From an uncultured Allomuricauda sp. (GTDB taxonomy: Bacteria > Bacteroidota > Bacteroidia > Flavobacteriales > Flavobacteriaceae): DNA of 32,316 nt. Below are positions 15,533 to 22,364 of the stretch, piece after piece (within the stretch, counting starts at the first letter, position 1; each line of letters opens with the position of its first letter). The notes under the pieces were generated by a model. The model was not told where the DNA came from, ran no database searches, and worked only from the letters and a program-made list of their open reading frames with translations. Position numbers and translations under genes: made by a program. The stretch is taken from NCBI RefSeq assembly GCF_947258355.1, contig NZ_CAMYIC010000039.1, positions 1 to 32,316 on the forward strand, written 5' to 3'.

Positions 15533-16870
15533 TTATTCTTTAAAATACCAAAATGGTAAGATAACATCTGTATAGGTAACCACGGCATCTTTTTCCTTTC
15601 TTTTGCGCCTGAGTCTTAAAATATGTTTGCCCTCATCAAGATTGGATATTTTAAGAAAAGTCTCAAATCCAAAGATATTTTTCATTCCTGTGGTCAGGAT
15701 AAAATCTTCGTCCACATCCAGTGTATCTATTCGAAAGGAGTACATTTCGTTAAACGTTTTCAAGTATATGTTACGGATACTGTCTTTTTGGCGTAAACTT
15801 GTAATCTTATTGCTCCAACTAGAGTTTATTTGGATACTGCTCGAGAGTCCACGACGGTCGTCTTCCGGGGTTAACGAATCGTTGTAGGCAAAAACGCGAT
15901 TCTCCAAACTTTCCGAAAAAGGAATGAAAACACTCAAGTAAGGCTGGGTTATGACTTTTGATGGAATCACCATACTTCCAGGGAAGTCCCCCTCTTCCGT
16001 CATCATATCCAAATAGTTTTCACGGTTAGCATAGGTTCTAGAGGAATTAAGGTCTTGCTCCAAATAATTGGAATTTCTGTATTCCAGACTGGTAATCATC
16101 AGGATAATGATATAAATCGGAGCCAGTAGCAAAATCAGTCGTTTCCCGAAACGGTTGTCCAAAAAATTATAGACCAAAGGACGGTACAGGAACGACAGGG
16201 TTATAAAACTGAAAATCCAATATACGGGAAAGTATAATCGGGATATCCATTTCTTTTTTTTCAACCAACCCTGGGTAATAAAATCGATAAACGTGAGGAA
16301 CATCCCAAAAATGATGAACACAATAAGGATAGCCCCGAATATTTCCCCGAATTGTTCCGGAAATATATCTCCCTCAATAATATAGTTGGCCACGAACACA
16401 ATAGATAGAATGATCATGGTCATGGCAAGCACGTAGAATATCAATAAAAAGGAAATGGCGAACAATACACTGCAATAATTCTCCAAGTTGGCAATGTAGC
16501 GATCAAAGGAAACAATGCGTTTTTTTAAATATTTAGTGAAGCGTTCGGAATAGCGAAGTTTTTCAAATTCAATATCACCGGAAACGTACCTAAGCCCCAA
16601 GGCACCTATCCATAATCCCCTTAGTATGACATGGAGCAATAGATTGAACAGAAGAATGGAGCAGGCAATGTTCAATATAAAATAAACGACGAAACGATAG
16701 ACCTGATCTTCGTTTTGGGCATTCACCATTTCTATACGAAGTGGATCGTATGCCGTAAAGAGTCCAAAAATGGCAAAACCGGAAATAATAAGTTCCAATT
16801 CCCAGCTTTGTTGCTGAAGGGAGTCCAGAAGCTTCTTAAAGGTTGGGCTATTGTAATCGTTATTGGCCAC
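15533..16870 (-). CDS. Multi-pass membrane protein of unknown function with C-terminal soluble domain
   Basis: 445 aa, starting GTG at 16870 (no in-frame ATG lies between it and the upstream TGA). The first half has about six membrane segments (about 26-42, 60-85, 135-160, 175-200, 215-235, 245-262) with a charged loop at 95-125. Residues ~270-445 form a predicted extracytoplasmic domain with beta-like segments and a C-terminal strand ending in WYFKE. I do not recognise the family. It is eight bases upstream of the DoxX gene and follows the htpG terminator, so it has its own promoter. Confidence 0.8.
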   Translation of the reverse strand: MANNDYNSPTFKKLLDSLQQQSWELELIISGFAIFGLFTAYDPLRIEMVNAQNEDQVYRFVVYFILNIACSILLFNLLLHVILRGLWIGALGLRYVSGDIEFEKLRYSERFTKYLKKRIVSFDRYIANLENYCSVLFAISFLLIFYVLAMTMIILSIVFVANYIIEGDIFPEQFGEIFGAILIVFIIFGMFLTFIDFITQGWLKKKKWISRLYFPVYWIFSFITLSFLYRPLVYNFLDNRFGKRLILLLAPIYIIILMITSLEYRNSNYLEQDLNSSRTYANRENYLDMMTEEGDFPGSMVIPSKVITQPYLSVFIPFSESLENRVFAYNDSLTPEDDRRGLSSSIQINSSWSNKITSLRQKDSIRNIYLKTFNEMYSFRIDTLDVDEDFILTTGMKNIFGFETFLKISNLDEGKHILRLRRKRKEKDAVVTYTDVILPFWYFKE

Positions 16871-16907
16871 GTTTTGATTGGTTTGTATAACCCAAGATAG
16901 TCATAAA

Positions 16908-16937
16908 ATGCAAAAACCGCTCTAAATGAGCAGTTTT
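16908..16937 (-). terminator. Rho-independent terminator of htpG
   Basis: On the minus strand a 10-bp stem AAAACTGCTC/GAGCGGTTTT (one G·U pair) with an ATTTA loop is followed by further T residues. It lies just downstream of the htpG stop. Confidence 0.85.
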
Positions 16938-16964
16938 GCGTGTTGATCATAGAAAAAACTATGC

Positions 16965-18851
16965 TTATTTGATCATATCGTAGCTTCGGGCTATAAAGTT
17001 GGTGAGCTCTTCACCCTTCAATAATCCTTTGGATAGGCGTGCCAAATCCAAAGATTGATTGATCAGCCTTTGCCTTTTCTTCGCGGTCTTGGTGTTCAAG
17101 ATTTCGCTTACCAATTCGTGGTTTGTGTTAACGATGAGGTTATACATATCTGGCATATTGCCCATACCGAACATGCCACCACCACCGGTTTGTTGCATTT
17201 CCTTCATGCGGCGCATAAATTCAGGCTCTGTAATGATAAACGGCGAAGCACTGCTCTCCATGGCCTCCATCTGAATGGTGTATCCTTTGTCCTTGGTTAC
17301 TTCTTCGATCTCGGTCTTCAACTTCTCTTTTTCCTCTTCGGACAATTTGGAAATGGCCGTATCCTCTTTTTTGATGAGGTTGTCCACATGATCAGCATCT
17401 ACACGAACAAAAGATAGGTTCTCTTTGGATGTTTCCAATTTTTGCATCAAGTGTGGTACAATTGGGGAATCCAACAATAGGATTTCATATCCTTTTTTCT
17501 TGGCGGCTTCAATATAGCTATGTTGTGCCTCTTTGTCCGAAGCATACAATACCACCAATTTGTCATCCTTGTCTGTCTGATTGTCCTTGATCTTGGCTTC
17601 CAACTCTTCAAACGTATAGTAGTCACCATCAACCGATGGGTAAAGAGCAAACTTGTCCGCCTTTTCGAAGAATTTGTCTTCTGAAAGCATTCCGTACTCT
17701 ATCACTACTTTGATGTCGTTCCATTTTTGTTCAAAATCTTCACGATTGTTTTTGAAAAGCGAAGTCAATTTATCCGCCACTTTTCTGGTGATGTAGGAAG
17801 AAATTTTCTTTACGGCACCATCAGCCTGCAAATAAGACCTGGATACGTTCAAAGGAATGTCAGGGGAATCTATTACCCCTTTCAACATCGTCAAGAACTC
17901 CGGTACTATCCCTTCTACATTGTCCGTTACGAACACTTGGTTTTGGTACAATTGGATTTTATCCTTTTGAATGCTGAGGTCGTTCGTCAACTTAGGGAAA
18001 TATAAAATACCTGTCAGATTGAACGGATAATCAACGTTCAAATGAATATGGAACAAAGGTTCCTCGAACTGCATGGGGTATAGCTCACGATAAAAGTTCT
18101 TGTAATCATCTTCACTTAAATCGGTAGGCTGTTTGGTCCATGCAGGATCTGGATTGTTGATGATGTCGTCCACCTCCTTGGTTGGCGCTGGATCATCTTC
18201 TTTGGCACCCTCTGGTTTGGGAAGCGTTTCCGTTTTTGTTCCGAATTTGATAGGAATGGGCATGAACTTGTTGTACTTTACCAAAAGCTCACGGATTCTG
18301 GCGTCTTCCAAAAACTCTGTGGAATCCTCAGCTATGTGAAGGATGATTTCCGTTCCTCTTTCTGTTTTGTCGCTCGGTTCAATGGAAAATTCAGGAGAAC
18401 CGTCGCAGCTCCAATGCACTGCTGGTTCGTCTTTATGACTTTTTGTAATGATCTCCACTTTTTCCGCTACCATAAAGGCAGAGTAGAAACCAAGACCAAA
18501 ATGTCCGATGATGCCCGCATCTTTATCGGCATCCTTGTATTTGTCCAAGAATTCCTCGGCCCCCGAAAAAGCTACTTCGTTAATGTACTTTTTCACTTCC
18601 TCCTCGGTCATTCCGATTCCTTGGTCTATAATATGGATGCGCTTATTGTCCTTGTCCACCTTTACTTCGATCATGGGGTTTCCATATTCAACTTTTGCCT
18701 CTCCAATAGAGGTAAGGTGCTTTAATTTTAAGGTTGCATCCGTAGCGTTGGAAATAAGTTCCCTCAAGAAAATTTCGTGATCACTGTAAAGGAATTTTTT
18801 GATCAAGGGAAAAATGTTCTCTACTGAAACATTGATTTTACCTGTAGCCAT
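16965..18851 (-). CDS. htpG: Molecular chaperone HtpG (Hsp90 family)
   Basis: 628 aa. The GHKL ATPase domain is intact: E31 and N35 in the ELISNATDA helix, D76 in DQGIGMT, and the lid glycines in GHFGLGFYSAFMV, plus GTEIILHI. The middle domain has the conserved RSYLQAD motif (usually NVSRE.LQ). The C-terminal dimerisation part contains FIITEPEFMRRMKEM and a Gly/Met-rich GGGGMFGMGNMPDM segment before NLIVNTNHELV. Cytosolic ATP-dependent chaperone. It has a terminator downstream and a candidate repressor site in front of it, in keeping with heat-shock control. It is transcribed alone. Confidence 0.97.
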   Translation of the reverse strand: MATGKINVSVENIFPLIKKFLYSDHEIFLRELISNATDATLKLKHLTSIGEAKVEYGNPMIEVKVDKDNKRIHIIDQGIGMTEEEVKKYINEVAFSGAEEFLDKYKDADKDAGIIGHFGLGFYSAFMVAEKVEIITKSHKDEPAVHWSCDGSPEFSIEPSDKTERGTEIILHIAEDSTEFLEDARIRELLVKYNKFMPIPIKFGTKTETLPKPEGAKEDDPAPTKEVDDIINNPDPAWTKQPTDLSEDDYKNFYRELYPMQFEEPLFHIHLNVDYPFNLTGILYFPKLTNDLSIQKDKIQLYQNQVFVTDNVEGIVPEFLTMLKGVIDSPDIPLNVSRSYLQADGAVKKISSYITRKVADKLTSLFKNNREDFEQKWNDIKVVIEYGMLSEDKFFEKADKFALYPSVDGDYYTFEELEAKIKDNQTDKDDKLVVLYASDKEAQHSYIEAAKKKGYEILLLDSPIVPHLMQKLETSKENLSFVRVDADHVDNLIKKEDTAISKLSEEEKEKLKTEIEEVTKDKGYTIQMEAMESSASPFIITEPEFMRRMKEMQQTGGGGMFGMGNMPDMYNLIVNTNHELVSEILNTKTAKKRQRLINQSLDLARLSKGLLKGEELTNFIARSYDMIK

Positions 18852-18886
18852 CGTTTTATTTTTTAATCTTTTTACTGCTGTTTAGT

Positions 18887-18925
18887 CAAAAAAAATACCA
18901 TAGTGTCAAATCTGACAAACTGACA
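18887..18925 (-). promoter_or_regulatory. Candidate heat-shock promoter/operator of htpG
   Basis: Plus-strand bases 18904-18917 read TGTCA-AATC-TGACA, an inverted repeat, and the CTGACA unit is repeated eight bases on (18912-18917 and 18920-18925). A -7-like element, TATTTTTTTTG on the minus strand (18897-18887), lies beside it, so the repeats would cover the -24 to -45 zone. Binding protein unknown; the assignment is by position only. Confidence 0.4.
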
Positions 18926-19088
18926 TTTGAAAGGTGCTTTTAGAGGTGGACATCAATTTTAACATAATTTTGTTTATTTAATTTCTAAAAAGATTAAACA
19001 GAATAACTATATTTACAGTGTTATAGGATAAAAATTGCTATGAGATAGTACTACTGTAACAAGTTTGTTTATTTATTGGTTAGGTTGT

Positions 19089-19120
19089 GAAAATGCACTT
19101 TCGAGCGAAAGTGCATTTTC
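19089..19120 (+). repeat. Perfect 15-bp inverted repeat (hairpin)
   Basis: GAAAATGCACTTTCG (19089-19103) and CGAAAGTGCATTTTC (19106-19120) are perfect reverse complements separated by AG. The right flank is only TTT, so it is a poor but possible terminator for a rightward transcript, or an operator/leader hairpin for the TetR-like gene 56 bases downstream. Confidence 0.85.
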
Positions 19121-19175
19121 TTTAAAAGCTTGATTGCGCAATTCTGGCCTTTTTAACTCTTCAAAAAAATACCAA

Positions 19176-19832
19176 ATGGCAAATACTACTAAATCCAAAA
19201 TCACCGAGGATAAAATCGTAAGCCTTTTTATGGAATCTGTATTGGAAAATGAAAAGGTGCCAAGTTCAGTATTCAAATTCTGTAAAGAAAACAAAATAAA
19301 GGAAGATGAATTCTATGGTTTCTTTGGTTCGTTCGAATCATTGCAACAATCCATTTGGAACAAATTCTTCGACAACAGTTATGGTGTAATGCAAAAGAAC
19401 AAGCAGTATGCCTCCATGACCAACGAGGAAAAGATGCTCACCTTCTTTTTTACCTTTTTTGAGAACCTTACCCTGAATAGAAGCTATGTGCTGTTCATCA
19501 TGAAAGAGCACAAATATTCTTTGGAAGGTTTGGCCCAGTTGAAAGGACTGCGTAAAAGGTTCAAAGATTTCGCCTCTACCTTGATAGAGGAGCGAAATGA
19601 GGAGAAAAACATGAAAATCTTCAAATACAATGCACCCTTGTTTTCGGAAGGTGCTTGGCTACAGTTTTTGTTCATTCTAAAATTTTGGATGGAAGATGGC
19701 TCCCCAGGTTTTGAGAAGACCGATATAGCCATTGAAAAATCCGTGACGACAATTTTTCAAATTTTTGAAAGTACACCATTGGAAAAAATTGTGGACTTCG
19801 GAAAATTCCTTTACAAAGAGAAATTCGCATAA
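19176..19832 (+). CDS. TetR-family-like protein with divergent DNA-binding part
   Basis: 218 aa from the ATG at 19176; a TTG further upstream at 19134 is unlikely. The N-terminal helical stretch aligns with the TetR HTH by position (IVSLFMESVLENE … FYGFFGSFESLQQSIW), keeping the aromatic FYxFFxSxESL end, but the recognition helix is degenerate (SSVFKFCKENKIKEDE). The C-terminal part is all-helical and would form the ligand/dimer domain. The gene ends five bases before an ABC1/COQ8-like kinase gene, so the two are very probably translated together. It may be a regulator of that operon, or a lipid-binding TetR-fold partner; neither is proven. Confidence 0.8.
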   Translation: MANTTKSKITEDKIVSLFMESVLENEKVPSSVFKFCKENKIKEDEFYGFFGSFESLQQSIWNKFFDNSYGVMQKNKQYASMTNEEKMLTFFFTFFENLTLNRSYVLFIMKEHKYSLEGLAQLKGLRKRFKDFASTLIEERNEEKNMKIFKYNAPLFSEGAWLQFLFILKFWMEDGSPGFEKTDIAIEKSVTTIFQIFESTPLEKIVDFGKFLYKEKFA

Positions 19833-19837
19833 GGCCA

Positions 19838-21148
19838 ATGAAAAGTTTGGATACCATACCCACTGGAAAAATAGAGCGAGCTGGAAAGCTGGTTAAAACT
19901 GGAGTTAAAATAGGAGGGAACTACGTAAAATATTACGGTAAAAAACTAGTGGACCCTGATACCTCCAAAGACACCTTGGACCAAGACAATGCCGAGGATA
20001 TTTATGATGGGCTCAAAAGTTTAAAGGGTAGTGCCCTTAAAGTGGCGCAGATGCTCAGCATGGAGAAAAACCTTTTGCCGCGGGCCTATGTGGAAAAGTT
20101 CTCACTTTCCCAATTTTCAGTACCTCCTTTGTCCGCACCTTTGGTGCGCAAGACCTTCAAAAAATATTTGGGTAAATATCCAGAGGACATTTTTGATGAA
20201 TTTGAAAAGGATTCCGTGAACGCTGCCAGTATTGGTCAGGTGCACCGTGCCGAAAAGGATGGAAAAAAGTTGGCCGTCAAAATCCAGTATCCCGGAGTGG
20301 CCGAAAGTATAAGCAGCGATTTGGCTCTGGTAAAGCCCGTGGCCATTAAAATGTTCAATCTTAAGGGCAAAGATTCTGAAAAATATTTCAAGGAAGTCGA
20401 ACATAAACTGGTTGAAGAAACCAATTATATTTTGGAATTGGAGCAAAGCCACGAAATCACCACGGAATGTGCTGTAATCCCTAACATGCAGTTTCCAAAA
20501 TATTACCGCGAACTATCAAGCGAACGTATTTTGACTATGGATTGGATGGAAGGAGTCCACCTAGGGGAATTTGTCCAAACCGATTTTGATGTAGCATCTG
20601 GAAATACCTTGGGTCAGGCACTTTGGGATTTTTATATGTTCCAAATCCATAAGTTAAGACGCGTGCATGCCGACCCACATCCAGGAAACTTCTTGGTCAG
20701 TTCGGAAGGTAAACTTATTGCGATTGATTTCGGCTGCATCAAACAAATCCCAGATGATTTTTATGTGCCCTATTTTGAGTTGGCAAAAGAAGAAAACATC
20801 AACAACGATAAAATCTTCATGGAGAAACTGTACGAACTGGAGATTTTGACCCCAACGGATTCTGAAGAGGAACTCCAGTTTTTCAAAGCCTTGTTCAAAG
20901 AAATGTTGACCATTTTCACATCTCCTTTCCATAAAGAGACTTTTGATTTTGGCGATGAGGGCTTCTGGTCGAAAATTGCCAACCTTAGTGAGCGTTATTC
21001 CAAAGATGAGCAAATCCGAAAAATGAATGGAAACCGAGGTTCCAAACACTTTTTGTACATAAACCGCACATTTTTTGGGCTTTATAACCTCTTGCACGAC
21101 CTAAAAGCCAAGGTGGAGGTAAATCATTTTGAAAAGTACATGGACTAA
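19838..21148 (+). CDS. ABC1/AarF (UbiB/COQ8-like) atypical protein kinase
   Basis: 436 aa. The sequence follows UbiB-family landmarks: the KxGQ motif reads KVAQ (68-71), the Ala-rich loop reads NAASIGQVHRA (128-), the ATP-binding Lys is K148 in AVKIQYPG, the catalytic segment HADPHPGNF is at 277-285, and DFG at 297-299. The stretch KIQYPGVAESISSD is very close to human COQ8A. No C-terminal membrane segments are evident, unlike E. coli UbiB. Family members support quinone or isoprenoid lipid synthesis, probably through ATPase activity. Flavobacteria make menaquinone, so a ubiquinone role is unlikely. Co-transcribed with the TetR-like gene. Confidence 0.92.
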   Translation: MKSLDTIPTGKIERAGKLVKTGVKIGGNYVKYYGKKLVDPDTSKDTLDQDNAEDIYDGLKSLKGSALKVAQMLSMEKNLLPRAYVEKFSLSQFSVPPLSAPLVRKTFKKYLGKYPEDIFDEFEKDSVNAASIGQVHRAEKDGKKLAVKIQYPGVAESISSDLALVKPVAIKMFNLKGKDSEKYFKEVEHKLVEETNYILELEQSHEITTECAVIPNMQFPKYYRELSSERILTMDWMEGVHLGEFVQTDFDVASGNTLGQALWDFYMFQIHKLRRVHADPHPGNFLVSSEGKLIAIDFGCIKQIPDDFYVPYFELAKEENINNDKIFMEKLYELEILTPTDSEEELQFFKALFKEMLTIFTSPFHKETFDFGDEGFWSKIANLSERYSKDEQIRKMNGNRGSKHFLYINRTFFGLYNLLHDLKAKVEVNHFEKYMD

Positions 21149-21158
21149 TTTCCTTAAT

Positions 21159-21187
21159 ATATATCCAGTTCTTGTGATATATTTTTT
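21159..21187 (+). terminator. Weak AT-rich terminator candidate after the ABC1 kinase gene
   Basis: ATATATC (21159-21165) pairs with GATATAT (21176-21182) across a 10-base loop, followed by TTTTT. The stem is weak because it is almost all A-T. Confidence 0.35.
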
Positions 21188-21244
21188 AATTTTCCGTTAA
21201 TTAGCCTATCTTTTTTTAAAGATTCACTATTTAAGCACTTTGTA

Positions 21245-22252
21245 ATGTATAACTCAAGAATATCAGGATTGGGATTTTACGTCCCTGAAAATGTGGTAAC
21301 CAACGACGATTTGTCCAAGGTTATGGACACTAATGACGAATGGATACAAGAGCGTACCGGAATTAAGGAAAGACGACATGTTGTAAAGGGTACCGACACT
21401 ACCACATCAATGGGGGTGAAGGCCGCGGAAAAAGCAATTGAACGTGCAGGTATAGACAAGGATGAGATTGATTTTGTTGTTTTCGCCACGCTCAGTCCAG
21501 ATTATTATTTTCCTGGCCCTGGCGTTTTGGTTCAACGTGATTTAGGTTTACGAACCGTTGGAGCACTGGATGTCAGAAATCAATGTTCCGGGTTTGTGTA
21601 TGGAATATCCGTCGCCGATCAGTACATTAAAAGTGGTATGTACAAGAACGTACTCGTTATCGGTTCCGAACTTCACTCGCATGGTCTCGACATGACCACA
21701 AGGGGTAGAGGGGTGTCCGTTATTTTTGGTGATGGTGCCGGAGCTGCAGTTTTGACCCGTGAAGAAGACACTTCCAAAGGAATTTTATCCACTCATTTAC
21801 ACTCAGAAGGACAACATGCGGAGGAACTTTCATTGATAGCCCCTGGTATGGGGAAAAGATGGGTAAACGATATTATAGCGGATAATGACCCCGAGGACAC
21901 ATCCTATTTCCCTTATATGAACGGTCAGTTTGTGTTTAAAAACGCAGTGGTGCGATTCAGTGAGGTAATCATGGAAGGTCTACAGAAAAACAATTTGGGC
22001 CCACAGGATATCGATATGTTGATTCCACATCAAGCTAATCTGAGAATTTCCCAGTTTATCCAAAAGAAATTTGGTTTGAAGGATGATCAGGTGTTCAATA
22101 ATATTATGAAATATGGGAACACTACTGCCGCCTCCATTCCCATAGCTTTAACGGAAGCGTGGGAAGAAGGAAAAATCAAAGAAGGTGATTTGGTGGTGCT
22201 TGCCGCCTTTGGTAGTGGCTTTACTTGGGGAAGTGTGATCATACGTTGGTAA
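21245..22252 (+). CDS. 3-oxoacyl-ACP synthase III (FabH-like ketosynthase)
   Basis: 335 aa. The Cys-His-Asn triad is complete: Cys in RNQCSGF, His in PHQANLRI and Asn in KYGNTTAAS. The N-terminus (GLGFYVPENVVTNDDL, NDEWIQERTGIKERRH) and GDGAGAAVL motif are standard for FabH, which condenses acyl-CoA with malonyl-ACP to start fatty acid synthesis. A secondary role in another pathway (for example polyunsaturated or resorcinol-type lipids) is possible, because it is not next to plsX or rpmF here. It has 96 bases of promoter space upstream and a strong terminator downstream. Confidence 0.93.
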   Translation: MYNSRISGLGFYVPENVVTNDDLSKVMDTNDEWIQERTGIKERRHVVKGTDTTTSMGVKAAEKAIERAGIDKDEIDFVVFATLSPDYYFPGPGVLVQRDLGLRTVGALDVRNQCSGFVYGISVADQYIKSGMYKNVLVIGSELHSHGLDMTTRGRGVSVIFGDGAGAAVLTREEDTSKGILSTHLHSEGQHAEELSLIAPGMGKRWVNDIIADNDPEDTSYFPYMNGQFVFKNAVVRFSEVIMEGLQKNNLGPQDIDMLIPHQANLRISQFIQKKFGLKDDQVFNNIMKYGNTTAASIPIALTEAWEEGKIKEGDLVVLAAFGSGFTWGSVIIRW

Positions 22253-22277
22253 TTACATCAATAAAAACTTTAAAATA

Positions 22278-22307
22278 AAACCCCGATCCTTTAGGATCGG
22301 GGTTTTT
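22278..22307 (+). terminator. Strong terminator after the KAS III gene, likely bidirectional
   Basis: A perfect 9-bp stem, CCCCGATCC/GGATCGGGG, has a TTTA loop; A residues precede it and TTTTT follows. The A-rich left flank lets it also end the leftward transcript of the TonB-receptor gene that stops at 22365. Confidence 0.95.
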
Positions 22308-22364
22308 GATTGATGCTCTCACAAGATAACCAACCAACACTCGAATATGAAGCATCAATATGTT

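Larger units (their letters stand above)
18852..19175. other. 324-base intergenic region between htpG and the TetR-like gene
   Basis: Very AT-rich. It holds the htpG promoter and operator-like repeats on the left (18887-18925), an unassigned middle with no ORF (18960-19080), and a long perfect inverted repeat at 19089-19120 ahead of the TetR-like gene. A candidate for a small RNA ending in that hairpin is the only other content I see. Confidence 0.6.

Noticed and set aside
19134..19175. TTG start extending the TetR-like protein by 14 residues.
   Set aside because: The extension has no similarity to the family, and a better ATG lies at 19176.
22305..22360. TTGATGCT … AGCATCAA repeat next to the terminator before the TonB receptor gene end.
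   Set aside because: Eight bases only, between two genes' 3' ends where a strong terminator already explains the region.
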